64,000 nucleotides of DNA from Aeromonas lusitana (GTDB lineage: Bacteria; Pseudomonadota; Gammaproteobacteria; Enterobacterales; Aeromonadaceae), in the NCBI RefSeq assembly GCF_002812985.1, contig NZ_PGCP01000034.1:22078-86077 (forward strand), written 5' to 3'. Positions 37,446 through 46,282 of this stretch are shown here, piece after piece. A model generated the notes under the pieces. It was given only the letters and a program-made list of their open reading frames with translations, was not told the DNA's origin and did not search any database. A program made the position numbers and the translations under genes. Position 1 is the first letter of the stretch; each line of letters opens with the position of its first letter.

Positions 37446-38252
37446 ATGGTCGGGATGAGCAGATGGATACCAATGACGACGCGCCTTGCCGCGCTTTTAA
37501 CCGCCCGCATTTTCACACTCTTGCTGACGCTCTTCGCCTGCGTCGGCGCAACCCAGGCCAGCCCCGCCCTCGGTCAGCTCCATTACCTCACCGAGGAGTA
37601 CAAGCCCTATAACTTCACCGGCGAAGATGGCAAGCCCAGCGGCCTCGCCATCGAGCTGCTGCAACTGGTGTGGCAAAAGACCGACACGCCGCCGCAAGCC
37701 ATCAGCATCCTGCCCTGGGCCCGCGGCTACTATCTGCTGACCCAAAAACCCAACGTGGTGCTCTTCTCCACCGCCCGCACCGAGGCCCGCAGCCCCTTGT
37801 TCAAGTGGGCCTGCCCCATCGGCTACGCCGAAATCGTGCTGATGAGCCTCGCCTCCCGGGACATTCGGCTCACCACCCTGGAGGAGGCCCAGCAGTACAA
37901 CATAGGCGCGGTGCGCACCGACGTGGGGGAGCAGCTCTTGCTCAACAGCGGCTTCGACGAGCAGAAGATCATGACCGCCAACCGCCTTTCCCAGGCCCTG
38001 CGCATGCTCACCTCGGGCCGGGTCGATCTCGTCTCCACCAACAAGACCACGATGCAGGACCTTATTCACACCCAACAGCTGGATCCCGCGCTGTTCAAGA
38101 CGAGCTGGGTGCTGAGCTCGGAGCAGTTCTGCTTCGCCTTCAGCCACCCGGTGGACGATGCCCTGGTCAAGGAGTTCCAGCACGGCCTGACCCAGGTGCT
38201 GGCCAGCAGCGCATTCCAGCAGTTGCAGGCCAAGTACTTCCCCGCCCCCTGA
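37446..38252 (+). CDS. Periplasmic solute-binding protein (SBP_bac_3 type)
   Basis: 268 residues from the first ATG, with in-frame starts also at 37455 and 37473 and no decisive ribosome site. The signal peptide ends at about TQA (GATQASPALG). The mature part has LHYLTEEYKPYNFTGEDGKPSG, then ILPWARGYYLL and an AVRTDVGEQLLL hinge block. It belongs to the amino-acid-binding family (ABC or sensor input). No transporter partner is adjacent. Four 12-bp repeats and a terminator follow. Confidence 0.8.
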   Translation: MVGMSRWIPMTTRLAALLTARIFTLLLTLFACVGATQASPALGQLHYLTEEYKPYNFTGEDGKPSGLAIELLQLVWQKTDTPPQAISILPWARGYYLLTQKPNVVLFSTARTEARSPLFKWACPIGYAEIVLMSLASRDIRLTTLEEAQQYNIGAVRTDVGEQLLLNSGFDEQKIMTANRLSQALRMLTSGRVDLVSTNKTTMQDLIHTQQLDPALFKTSWVLSSEQFCFAFSHPVDDALVKEFQHGLTQVLASSAFQQLQAKYFPAP

Positions 38253-38267
38253 AACGACGCACTCTTT

Positions 38268-38315
38268 TCATAACGGAATTCATAACGAAACTCATAACGA
38301 AACTCATAACGAAAC
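38268..38315. repeat. Four tandem 12-bp repeats
   Basis: Units TCATAACGGAAT, then three of TCATAACGAAAC, directly after the solute-binding protein stop and running into its terminator stem. A simple sequence repeat that may vary in copy number between strains. Confidence 0.8.
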
Positions 38316-38340
38316 AGGGGCCCGAGATGGGCCCCTGTTA
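38313..38340 (+). terminator. Terminator of the solute-binding protein gene
   Basis: AACAGGGGCCC/GGGCCCCTGTT, an 11-bp stem. The tail is only weakly T-rich. Confidence 0.65.
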
Positions 38341-38422
38341 CTTAAATCTGCAATATAAAACACCTTAAAACACTAAAAAATCAGCGCAAAAATATCACCA
38401 CATTACTCGGCAATAGTCAGAT

Positions 38423-38698
38423 CTACTTGACCCGCATCAGCCGGTGGCTGATATGCCCCAGGTCGAGCTCGATGGCCTGGGAGGGTCGCATCTCGTTCAC
38501 CTGGCGCAGCATGTCACCGTCATAGCCCTTGCGCACCATCCACTGCATGGGCTCCTCGAAGCTGCCCTCATTGACGATGAAGGTGTCGGTATAGGCCTCC
38601 TGAATGATGCTGACCACCCAGATCCGCTGCTGAAACTCCATCAGATCGGCCGCTTTCGCCGCCAGCGCGCGGACCGCGCCGATAAACCCGTTTGCCAT
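38423..38698 (-). CDS. Small hypothetical protein
   Basis: 91 residues beginning MANGFIGAVRALAAKAADLM and ending SHRLMRVK, soluble and mixed alpha/beta, with no domain I recognise. The frame is open upstream into the GGDEF gene region, but codon use and the purine-rich AGGCGG support ATG 38698. It lies 118 bases downstream of the GGDEF gene on the same strand and could be co-transcribed with it. No function can be proposed. Confidence 0.65.
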   Translation of the reverse strand: MANGFIGAVRALAAKAADLMEFQQRIWVVSIIQEAYTDTFIVNEGSFEEPMQWMVRKGYDGDMLRQVNEMRPSQAIELDLGHISHRLMRVK

Positions 38699-38816
38699 GT
38701 GCCAAGGCCGCCTGTGATTAAGAGACCTGCATCCTAGCATCCCGTGGGCCGGCGCGATATTGCGCAAAATCAATCCAACCGGGGGATAAGCCTGCTTCCC
38801 GTGACGGCAACCCGGC

Positions 38817-39830
38817 TTACCCCTGGGCGCGGCGCTGGCGCTTGACCGCGTACATGCGCGCATCGGCCTGGCGCAAGGCATCGTCGATACTGGTGTAGGC
38901 CGGATCGATGGCCACCACCCCCACGCTGGCGCCGGGGTAATGCAGCACCTGGGCGCCGAGCGGCAGTTGCAGCACGCTGTGCTCGAACAGGCGGCGCTGG
39001 AAGCTGTGCACCGCCGCCTCCACCGTCTCCTCCCCGTGAATGGGGCCCATGCCCACGGCGACAAATTCATCGCCCCCCACCCGCGCCAGCAGATCGCCAC
39101 TGCGCAGGGCCGAGCCCAGTTGCCGGGCCAGGGAGCTCAGCAGCTGATCCCCCGCCTCGTGACCGTGGGTGTCGTTGATGACCTTGAAACCGTCGAGATC
39201 GATAAAGGCGATGAGCACAGGATGACCGGCCCGCTCCGACAAGGGGAACAGCCGAGCCAGCTCGTGCATCAGGGCGCGGCGGTTGGGCAGACCGGTCAGG
39301 GGATCGCACAGGGCCTGGCGCGACAGCTCATGGTTCGCCTGCTGCAACTGCTGCAGCAGCTGCTCGCGCTCCACGTGCTCAGCGATGAGCCGCGCGAAGA
39401 AGGCGATGAGCTGCTCCGAGCCCGCCACGAAGGGCCGCTGCTCGGCGCTGGCGGCGCACAGGGTGCCATAGAGCGAGCCAGACGGCGTGCGCACCGGGCT
39501 GCTCAGGTAGGTGCGAATGCCGAGCGCACTGGCCGCCTCGGAATCCCCCCAGCAGTCGGCGACGTTGTCGGTGTACATGCGCCCCTCATCAATGGCGCGC
39601 CGGCACAGGGTATCGCTCCAGTCCACCGAGATCCCCTCCGGGATCTGCAATCCAGCCACGTTGCGGGCGTAGCGAATGCTCTGCTTGCCCTCCCCCAGAT
39701 CGATCTCGGTGAGATAGGTCGACTCCAGCCCGGTCACCGCTTCGAGCATCTCCAGCAGCGGCCGCGTCAGGCTCTCCAAATCCCGCGCTGCCGTGACCTG
39801 TACCGACAGGGCCTGCAATATCTTGTCCAT
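38817..39830 (-). CDS. GAF-GGDEF diguanylate cyclase
   Basis: 337 residues, cytoplasmic. An N-terminal GAF sensor domain spans about residues 10-155 and a GGDEF domain about 170-335, with DPLTGLPNRR at 176 and GGDEF at 252-256. RSGD at 243-246 lies five residues before it, the correct spacing for an inhibitory c-di-GMP site. It makes c-di-GMP in response to an unknown small ligand or redox signal. It differs from the membrane cyclase at 8534-9439, which lacks the inhibitory site. Confidence 0.92.
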   Translation of the reverse strand: MDKILQALSVQVTAARDLESLTRPLLEMLEAVTGLESTYLTEIDLGEGKQSIRYARNVAGLQIPEGISVDWSDTLCRRAIDEGRMYTDNVADCWGDSEAASALGIRTYLSSPVRTPSGSLYGTLCAASAEQRPFVAGSEQLIAFFARLIAEHVEREQLLQQLQQANHELSRQALCDPLTGLPNRRALMHELARLFPLSERAGHPVLIAFIDLDGFKVINDTHGHEAGDQLLSSLARQLGSALRSGDLLARVGGDEFVAVGMGPIHGEETVEAAVHSFQRRLFEHSVLQLPLGAQVLHYPGASVGVVAIDPAYTSIDDALRQADARMYAVKRQRRAQG

Positions 39831-40166
39831 GCCTATCTCCCAGCTTGCATGTCATACCCGCCCACGATAGCCAACCCGCCCATGGGCGATCAAGCCCCTC
39901 CGGAGCCAAGCAAGGCTCTGGCTCGATAAAATTCGGGCCACCGCTTGGGTTCATTCTCGGAACTTTGAAGCAGCGCAAAAATTCATTCATTTCTGACAGT
40001 TAACTAATCAAAGCCATGGATTAGACCAAAATGGCTCCGTAAGATGGGGACGCGGCCACAAGCCCCCTCTTTTATGACGGCTCACGACGCACTCTGGCAG
40101 CACACGCCCGGCGGCAGCGTCCCTGACGGATGCCAGCCCGGCATCCCGCGCCTCGGCGAGGGATGT

Positions 40167-40203
40167 CCCCTCTCCCCTTACGGGAGAGGGTTAGGGTGAG
40201 GGG
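40167..40203. repeat. REP-like palindromic element, copy 2
   Basis: CCCTCTCCC/GGGAGAGGG hairpin followed by TTAGGGTGAGGGG. Same design as 24357-24395. Confidence 0.6.
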
Positions 40204-40249
40204 TCGGGTAACGTCTTTATCTGACGACACGGGATCGACAACAGGATCG

Positions 40250-40545
40250 GCATGGCTGCGCCATGCAGGATGCGAGGACGCTGTCCTCGACGGGGTTTCG
40301 CCGCCGCTGCGCGGCTGGGCGAGTGACTTTGGAAAGACCCAAAGTCACCAAAAGTCTTCTCCCCCACTTGTTCGCCCTCCTTTGTCGGGTGCCCTCGGTT
40401 CACCCCTTTGTCCAACGGCACGCGCCGATGGGCCATCCCTGGCCCAGCGTCGCTCGCTCGGCATCCTGCCTCGCGGCCTGGGCAAACGGGCTCACCTCGG
40501 CAAACAACAGGGGGCAACACCCAACCCACAGCATTGAGGCCAGTT
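40250..40545. repeat. Probable long dispersed intergenic repeat
   Basis: Contains a perfect inverted repeat GTGACTTTGG...CCAAAGTCAC at 40323-40348 followed by CAAAAGTCTTC, plus several smaller palindromes. This layout is typical of multi-copy, non-coding dispersed repeats in proteobacterial genomes. Only one copy is in the window, so copy number is an inference. Confidence 0.4.
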
Positions 40546-40875
40546 AACAGCACCCTATCCCTATCTATTCGGGGCAATGGCTAGGAGGATCGTTATCTCT
40601 GATCCAACCCTTCGCTACCCATGACGATGGCAAATTATCTCACTTATGAAACAGATATAACCTGTATGGTTTCATAAATGAAAAAATCACTGCAAGTACA
40701 GCAACAAGCAGCACACATCCCTATCCCGTAAATGGCTTTATCAATGAGTATTTAGCCGTTATAAAAATTTATTTTTCGAACATCCGATCACGCTTTGCTA
40801 ATCAAACCTACAGCTCTACACCTCTCTCTCAGGTAGTTAAAGCTATAAGATTATGGCTCTCGCTACAGGATTAAA

Positions 40876-40888
40876 AAGATTATATCTT
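40876..40888 (+). promoter_or_regulatory. Palindrome upstream of the DarT-HD gene
   Basis: AAGAT-TAT-ATCTT, a perfect palindrome 40 bases before the start codon. A related half (ATAAGAT) lies at 40845. It could be an autoregulatory operator, as toxin-antitoxin cassettes often have. Confidence 0.35.
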
Positions 40889-40927
40889 ATGAACTTTTAT
40901 TGAAAAAATAAAAAGGAGAACGAATAT

Positions 40928-42274
40928 ATGGCAGTTCCAGATAAATACAGATATCGTAATGTATATCACTTCACATCGATAGAGAATCTTGAATCCATAA
41001 TTGATAATGGGCTTTTTTCAACTAATCAGAAAATCGCTCGGGGCATAGACCATGTGAACGTTGCGGAGGAAGGTATACAGAGGCGTCGAGCACAAATGCT
41101 AGTACCTAACACGAATGGTCGTTTTGTACATGATTATGTGCCATTTTATTTCGCCAAGAAAACGCCAATGCAACTTGCTGTCCTTCATAAAAAAAACGTG
41201 GATCAGGAATTTATTATATACCTTTCAGTCTCAATATTATCTCTAGAAACAAAGCCTGGAGCATATTTTACGAGTGCATCAGCAAATACTGACATCCCTC
41301 CAAATTTTTATTCTGGCAATAATCAAGCCCAACAGCTTGATGAGTTGGATTGGCAAACTATAGATCACAACGGATGGCGCTATGATGGCGAAGATAAGAA
41401 GCATCGAAAAATGGCCGAGCTTTTGCTTCCAGATCATGTTTCATTGTTAGAAATCAATCATATAGTTACATGGAACAGTGATTTTTCGAACATTGTGAGA
41501 CAGATATTTAAAAATAAAGGCATTGCTGCACCAAATGTCTTTGAAGGTAACTTACAACATTATTACTACAAGCCTGGAAACTGGAATACTTCTTTAATCA
41601 CGGGTCCCTTTTACTTAAAACACCACTTTGACGAGACTGTTTCTTACATTGTATCGTTCCAACGGCAAGTGGTACCAAAGTTTCCGAGTCTAGGACATGC
41701 ATTAATTGCTGTTCGTGCAAATTTTTCGGCTATCAAAGAGCTTGAGGGCATTGATGGGTTAGGGGCAAATTATGGACCTCATCGTGAAGATGTCGGTGCT
41801 CATAGTCGGCGTGTTGCTAGTCTTGTTGTTAACTCGCCTGAGTATCGTCAGTTAGACGCTACTCATCGTGAGGCCTTGGAGATGGCAGCCTACCTACATG
41901 ATATAGGCAAAGGGCCGAAAACTGACTGGCCCAATAGCTTCATGAATAAAGCTGATGAAGAGCATCCTAGAAAGTCCCTGCCCATGTTGAAACGAATTTT
42001 GACAGAGGATGTACCCGTTTTGCCTGCCGATCTAGTTCGAAAGATTGTGATGCTGGTTACCTATGATGACTTATTGGGTGAAATCGTGGCTAAAGGGAGG
42101 AACAAAAGTCAGTTATTCGATATAGTGACCTCTCCCGAAGACATCAATATGTTGGTAGCCTTGAGCAAGGCTGATATTGGTTCTTTAAATAATATTTGGT
42201 TGATGCAAGTCTCTGGTGGGATTGATAACCTGAGGAATGAAGCGCTCCAAAATTTGCAAGGTAACGGTTCATGA
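40928..42274 (+). CDS. DarT-like (DUF4433) ADP-ribosyltransferase fused to an HD phosphohydrolase domain
   Basis: 448 residues. Residues 1-225 resemble DarT toxins, which ADP-ribosylate thymidine in single-stranded DNA: YHFTSIENLESIIDNGL (13-29), EGIQRRRAQ (48-56), HDYVPFYFAKKTPM (68-81) and a KMAELLLPD segment whose E164 fits the catalytic Glu. Residues 280-440 form an HD domain with H292, H324-D325 (YLHDIGKG), H346 and D416, a full metal site. AAGGAGAA precedes ATG 40928. The DNA is far AT-richer than the genome. The next gene overlaps by 4 nt and encodes a macrodomain antidote. The usual DarT lacks the HD part. Whether HD modifies nucleotides or limits toxicity is unknown. Confidence 0.8.
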   Translation: MAVPDKYRYRNVYHFTSIENLESIIDNGLFSTNQKIARGIDHVNVAEEGIQRRRAQMLVPNTNGRFVHDYVPFYFAKKTPMQLAVLHKKNVDQEFIIYLSVSILSLETKPGAYFTSASANTDIPPNFYSGNNQAQQLDELDWQTIDHNGWRYDGEDKKHRKMAELLLPDHVSLLEINHIVTWNSDFSNIVRQIFKNKGIAAPNVFEGNLQHYYYKPGNWNTSLITGPFYLKHHFDETVSYIVSFQRQVVPKFPSLGHALIAVRANFSAIKELEGIDGLGANYGPHREDVGAHSRRVASLVVNSPEYRQLDATHREALEMAAYLHDIGKGPKTDWPNSFMNKADEEHPRKSLPMLKRILTEDVPVLPADLVRKIVMLVTYDDLLGEIVAKGRNKSQLFDIVTSPEDINMLVALSKADIGSLNNIWLMQVSGGIDNLRNEALQNLQGNGS

Positions 42275-43416
42275 TAAAATTTGTATCAGGAGATTTTTTC
42301 GAGTTTGATGCCGACATTATGGTTAACACCGTTAACTGTGTAGGTGTAATGGGTGCGGGGGTCGCGCTTGCGTTCAAGAAAAGATTTCCAGAAATGTTTG
42401 AAGACTACGTCGAAAAATGTAGCTCAGGAACGATTCGGCCTGGTTCACCTTCTGTCTGGATTCAAAAAGACATGATCTCGAAGGAAATCGAGATCATAAA
42501 TTTCCCCACAAAGGATCATTGGAAAAATCCCTCTGAATATAATTATATTGATGATGGATTGAAATGGCTTTCTACTTACCTAGAGGATAAAATTGGAAAA
42601 GTGGTTACACTTCCAGCGTTAGGCTGTGGTCATGGTGGATTAGATTGGGATAGAGTACGAAACATGATTAGTGACAGGTTACAAAATTCACCTGCACAAA
42701 TATACGTATTTGAACCTTATGATTCAGTTAAGGCTGGTCTTGTCAAAACACCATTATCTGATTATGAAAGACTTCTTAATCCAGTGGAAGCCGGTGTTAT
42801 AAAGTGCGCGACCAACGAATATCCTAAAACGTTGCAAAACTATACAAGAAAAGATTTATATTACTACCCCAAAAATAAAAGAGAATTCAAATACGATTTT
42901 TCAATTATTTGTAGTACCAAGCCAAAGGAAAGTGAAATTAGCGCTGTACGTAATTTCATTGAATTTTGTGCTCAGGAAAAATACAGCGTTTTATTAGGTG
43001 GGACTGCTTTTGAGAAAAAACTGGCTTTTGAGTTTTCTGCTAAAGGCTTAGTCTGTGGATGTTTTCTACCATCTGGATTCTATGAATCTGTAAAAAAAAT
43101 GCAGTCAGCAAAGCAACAGGAAAAACCAAATTTGCTTTCAATTGGAAATCCTATAGTAGGTTTTGATAAAAAGGAATTTCTGCCTTCTGTTTTCGCGAGA
43201 ATGCATATTTCCAATAAGATTATATTTTTTTCTAGTAAGCTTGATTGGTTGCAAAAACATAAGAGAAAACTAACTTGGTCATCACTAGATACATATTATT
43301 ATGTATCCGACAACAGCTCTCCTGAGGATGAAGCTGCAGCATTAGAGATTGGAGCAAAGCGATTTGATTTAAACCTTCAGTTACGTAACTCTTTTGTGGT
43401 TAAGCATGATGGTTAA
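42271..43416 (+). CDS. DarG-like macrodomain antitoxin with a DprA/Rossmann-like C-terminal domain
   Basis: 381 residues. Residues 1-155 are a macrodomain: GDFFEF (7-12), VNTVNCVGVMGAGVALAFKKRFP (18-40), INFPTKDHW (76-84, where K81 matches the catalytic lysine of DarG/TARG1-type hydrolases) and LPALGCGHGGLDW. Such domains remove ADP-ribose from DNA. Residues about 205-300 (FSIICSTKPKESE, then YSVLLGGTAFEKKLAFE) read like a DprA/LOG Rossmann fold, and the rest is unassigned. Its ATGA start overlaps the toxin stop, so the two are translationally coupled. It is AT-rich like its partner. A terminator follows at 43453. Confidence 0.78.
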   Translation: MIKFVSGDFFEFDADIMVNTVNCVGVMGAGVALAFKKRFPEMFEDYVEKCSSGTIRPGSPSVWIQKDMISKEIEIINFPTKDHWKNPSEYNYIDDGLKWLSTYLEDKIGKVVTLPALGCGHGGLDWDRVRNMISDRLQNSPAQIYVFEPYDSVKAGLVKTPLSDYERLLNPVEAGVIKCATNEYPKTLQNYTRKDLYYYPKNKREFKYDFSIICSTKPKESEISAVRNFIEFCAQEKYSVLLGGTAFEKKLAFEFSAKGLVCGCFLPSGFYESVKKMQSAKQQEKPNLLSIGNPIVGFDKKEFLPSVFARMHISNKIIFFSSKLDWLQKHKRKLTWSSLDTYYYVSDNSSPEDEAAALEIGAKRFDLNLQLRNSFVVKHDG

Positions 43417-43452
43417 AAACTTTATAAATAAGCTTCACAAACCACAAACAAA

Positions 43453-43480
43453 AACCGCAACCCTAGGGCTGCGGTTTTTT
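43453..43480. terminator. Bidirectional terminator after the cassette
   Basis: AACCGCA...TGCGGTT hairpin with an inner CCCTAGGG, with T-tracts on both strands. It ends the cassette and faces convergent cysS. Confidence 0.8.
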
Positions 43481-43518
43481 ATTTGCTTAACCTGTTGGCT
43501 CTAACAGAGCCACCGGCC

Positions 43519-44895
43519 TTAGGCACGGCGCCAGCTGGTTTTGCCGGCGCTGTCTTCCAGCACGATTCCCATCTCGGTGAGACGGTTGCGGGCGGCATCT
43601 GCAGCGGCCCAGTTCTTGTCGGCGCGGGCCTGATTGCGCTGGGCGATCAGTTGCTCGATCTCGGCCACTTCGTCGTCCGCTTCATCACCCTTGAGGAAGG
43701 CATCCGGATCCTGCTGCAGGATACCGAGCACGGCGCCGAGCTCGCGCAGGCGGGCGGCGAGGCCGGCGGCCGCGGTCAGATCTTCTGCCTTCTGGCGGTT
43801 GATCTCGCGCACCAGATCGAACAGGGCTGAGTAGGCTTCCGGGGTGTTGAAGTCATCGTCCATGGCTTCCTTGAAGCGAACCAGCTGCTCTTCGCCACCG
43901 GCGGCGGGCACCACCGGCAGGTCGCGCAGGGAGGTGTACATGCGTTCCAGCGCGGTGCGGGCCTGCTTGAGGTTATCTTCCGAGTAGTTGAGCTGGCTGC
44001 GATAGTGGCCGGACATCAGGAAGTAGCGCACGGTTTCGGCGTCGTAGTGGGCCAGGACGTCGCGGATGGTGAAGAAGTTGCCAAGGGACTTGGACATCTT
44101 CTCTTTGTCCACCATCACCATGCCGCTGTGCATCCAGGTGTTGACGTAGTCGCCACCGTGGGCGCAGCAAGACTGGGCAATCTCGTTCTCGTGGTGCGGG
44201 AACTGCAGATCCGAGCCGCCGCCGTGGATGTCGAAGTGGTTGCCAAGGTGCTTGGAGTTCATGGCGGAGCACTCGATGTGCCAGCCGGGACGACCCGGGC
44301 CCCAGGGGCTGTCCCAGGTCGGCTCGCCGGGCTTGGACATCTTCCACAACACGAAGTCCAGCGGGTTGCGCTTGGCATCCACCACGTCGACCCGGGCGCC
44401 GGCCTGCAGCTGCTCCAGATCCTGACCGGAGAGCTTGCCGTAATCGGCGAAGGACTCGACGATGAACATGACGTCACCGTTGTCCGCCACGTAGGCGTGC
44501 TCTTTGGCCAGCAGGGTCTCCACCAGATCGATGATCTCGTGGATATGCTGGGTGGCGCGGGGTTCGATATCCGGGCGCAGCATGCCGAGGGCATCGAAAT
44601 CGGCGTGCATGTCGCCGATCAGGCGCTCGGTCAGATCGTCGCAGGTGACCCGGGTCTCGGCGGCGCGCTTGATGATCTTGTCGTCCACGTCGGTGACGTT
44701 GCGCACATAGTTCAGCTCATAGCCGCTGTAGCGCAGGTAACGGGCCACCACGTCGAAGGCGACGAAGGTGCGGCCGTGGCCGATATGACAATGATCGTAA
44801 ATGGTGACCCCACACACATACATGCCCACCTTGCCCGGGTGGATAGGTTTGAATTCTTCTTTTTGACGAGTGAGTGTGTTGTAGATCTTCAGCAT
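43519..44895 (-). CDS. cysS: Cysteinyl-tRNA synthetase
   Basis: 458 residues, class I synthetase. It has a zinc-binding Cys in YVCGVTIYD near residue 27, a HIGH-type motif HIGHGRT near 37, the Zn ligands [10 protein letters not shown] near 208, the adenylate-site KMSKSLGN near 265 and a C-terminal helical domain. It charges tRNA-Cys. I take ATG 44895 ([15 protein letters not shown]), the family start. The frame extends 27 codons upstream without similarity. It is divergent from ppiB, as in E. coli. tRNA-Cys itself lies 4 kb away. Confidence 0.97.
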   Translation of the reverse strand: MLKIYNTLTRQKEEFKPIHPGKVGMYVCGVTIYDHCHIGHGRTFVAFDVVARYLRYSGYELNYVRNVTDVDDKIIKRAAETRVTCDDLTERLIGDMHADFDALGMLRPDIEPRATQHIHEIIDLVETLLAKEHAYVADNGDVMFIVESFADYGKLSGQDLEQLQAGARVDVVDAKRNPLDFVLWKMSKPGEPTWDSPWGPGRPGWHIECSAMNSKHLGNHFDIHGGGSDLQFPHHENEIAQSCCAHGGDYVNTWMHSGMVMVDKEKMSKSLGNFFTIRDVLAHYDAETVRYFLMSGHYRSQLNYSEDNLKQARTALERMYTSLRDLPVVPAAGGEEQLVRFKEAMDDDFNTPEAYSALFDLVREINRQKAEDLTAAAGLAARLRELGAVLGILQQDPDAFLKGDEADDEVAEIEQLIAQRNQARADKNWAAADAARNRLTEMGIVLEDSAGKTSWRRA

Positions 44896-45096
44896 CTTAT
44901 GACCACTGCCTGTGAGTAAAATGGTCTGACATTCTAACCGCATCCGGTGGAGAAAACGAGGCGCAAAACGTGCCACAGATGGCGTTCGCCCTATGCCAGG
45001 CGGCCTTGATGGGCTAGAATTGCCACCACTTTATGCCATAACCCATGCAACAGCTGCGAGCCGACTCGTGCTCGCATATCAATGAAAGGACATATC

Positions 45097-45594
45097 ATGG
45101 TTACTCTGCACACCAACCACGGCGACATCACCCTGACCCTGAACGCCGAGAAAGCCCCGGAAACTGTGGCCAACTTCCTGCAATACTGCCGTGACGGTCA
45201 CTACGACAACACCATCTTCCACCGCGTCATCGACGGCTTCATGATCCAGGGTGGCGGCTATGCCCCTGGTTTTGAAGAGAAAGACACCCGCGCTTCCATC
45301 AAGAACGAAGCGGCCAACGGCCTGTCCAACAAGATTGGCACCATCGCCATGGCCCGCACCATGGAGCCGCACTCTGCCAGCGCCCAGTTCTTCATCAACG
45401 TGAACAACAACGACTTCCTGGACTTCAAGTCCGCCACCACTCAGGGCTTTGGCTACTGCGTGTTCGGTGAAGTGACCGCCGGCATGGACGTGGTCAACAA
45501 GATCAAGGGTGTGAAGACCGGCAACTACGGCCGCATCCACCAGGATGTCCCGGTTGAAGACGTCGTCATCACCAAGGTGACCCTTGCTGACTGA
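45097..45594 (+). CDS. ppiB: Cytoplasmic peptidyl-prolyl isomerase B (cyclophilin)
   Basis: 165 residues. It catalyses cis-trans isomerisation of Xaa-Pro bonds. Cyclophilin motifs are [14 protein letters not shown] near residue 47, [17 protein letters not shown] near 87 and [14 protein letters not shown] near 126. AAAGGA precedes ATG 45097 ([11 protein letters not shown]). An upstream in-frame ATG is not used. A terminator follows at 45617, but the next frame starts before it. Confidence 0.96.
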   Translation: MVTLHTNHGDITLTLNAEKAPETVANFLQYCRDGHYDNTIFHRVIDGFMIQGGGYAPGFEEKDTRASIKNEAANGLSNKIGTIAMARTMEPHSASAQFFINVNNNDFLDFKSATTQGFGYCVFGEVTAGMDVVNKIKGVKTGNYGRIHQDVPVEDVVITKVTLAD

Positions 45595-46282
45595 TTGCTG
45601 CCACTTAGGCACTGACAAAACTGCGGCCCCGGCCGCAGTTTTTCCATCTGTACTGGCATCGGGTGCAGGTGGAAGCCCGAACTGGCGCCGTCTCGACTAT
45701 CTGGCCCATGGCAACCCGCGTCAACGCTCGGCCCATGCCCTGCTTATGTCGGGAGTCTGGGATACGCTTCAAAGCCAGTGCCAGGACATGGCGCTGGTGA
45801 GCACGGTGGCGATTGGGCTGGACAAGCCCGGCAGCGATCTCGACCTCATCTGCCAGCATCCGGATCCCGCAAGCCTCGGCGCCCGTCTATGTGCCCAGGG
45901 TTGGCAGGGGAGCGAGCAGAGCAAGGAGGTGTGGGTGCTCGAGCAGACAAGGCGCGGGCCCGATGGCCAGGAGTGGCCCCTTGAGCTCTATGTCACCCCC
46001 TCCCCCATAGAGACGCTTCACGGCTGGCGCCACCTCAGCCTGATGGCGACCCTGCTCGAACACTTCGGCCATGACTTCTACCAGGCGGTGCTGCGCCTTC
46101 GCCGCGATGCCAATCTCAAGGGCGAGGCGGCCATCTGCCAACTGCTGGACCTCCCCGGCGATCCTTATCTGGCGCTGTTGACCCTGGAAGAGGTCGATCT
46201 GGCGCCGATCGTCTGGCAAGCTGCTCCCCTCACCCATCACTCCCGTTTTGAGAACACTCTCTCGATGCCCAGGATCTCATGA
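45584..46282 (+). CDS. DUF4269 family, nucleotidyltransferase-like protein
   Basis: 232 residues if read from ATG 45584, which overlaps ppiB by 11 bases. The conserved part begins at about residue 35 ([20 protein letters not shown]) and includes [17 protein letters not shown] near residue 74, a G-S-D-x-D nucleotidyltransferase-like metal motif, and a C-terminal [16 protein letters not shown]. The first 33 residues are translated through the ppiB terminator hairpin and look non-coding. No other ATG or GTG lies before the conserved part, so the true start is uncertain (perhaps a rare CTG). Its ATGA end overlaps lpxH. Confidence 0.72.
   Translation: MLTDCCHLGTDKTAAPAAVFPSVLASGAGGSPNWRRLDYLAHGNPRQRSAHALLMSGVWDTLQSQCQDMALVSTVAIGLDKPGSDLDLICQHPDPASLGARLCAQGWQGSEQSKEVWVLEQTRRGPDGQEWPLELYVTPSPIETLHGWRHLSLMATLLEHFGHDFYQAVLRLRRDANLKGEAAICQLLDLPGDPYLALLTLEEVDLAPIVWQAAPLTHHSRFENTLSMPRIS
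45617..45643 (+). terminator. ppiB terminator
   Basis: AAAACTGCGGCC/GGCCGCAGTTTT hairpin followed by T. It lies inside the start of the DUF4269 open frame. Confidence 0.7.

Larger units (their letters stand above)
39831..40927. other. Large intergenic region with repeats, left flank of the AT-rich cassette
   Basis: 1.1 kb without a credible gene. From left to right: ordinary spacer to about 40150, a REP-like element (40167-40203), a GC-rich repeat-like block (40250-40545), then an abrupt drop in GC from about 40560 to the cassette start. No integrase, IS end or tRNA is present. Short frames here are not supported. Confidence 0.6.

Noticed and set aside
38268..38315. CRISPR-like repeats
   Set aside because: The units are 12 bp and contiguous, with no spacers and no cas genes.
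38423..39100. A 225-codon version of the small hypothetical protein reading into the GGDEF gene
   Set aside because: The first 134 codons lie in another frame of the GGDEF gene and show Arg/Cys/Trp-rich shadow composition. The real start is ATG 38698.
39590..43520. Integrase-driven genomic island around the DarT-like cassette
   Set aside because: No integrase, flanking direct repeat or tRNA target was found. Only the base composition and the repeats argue for transfer.
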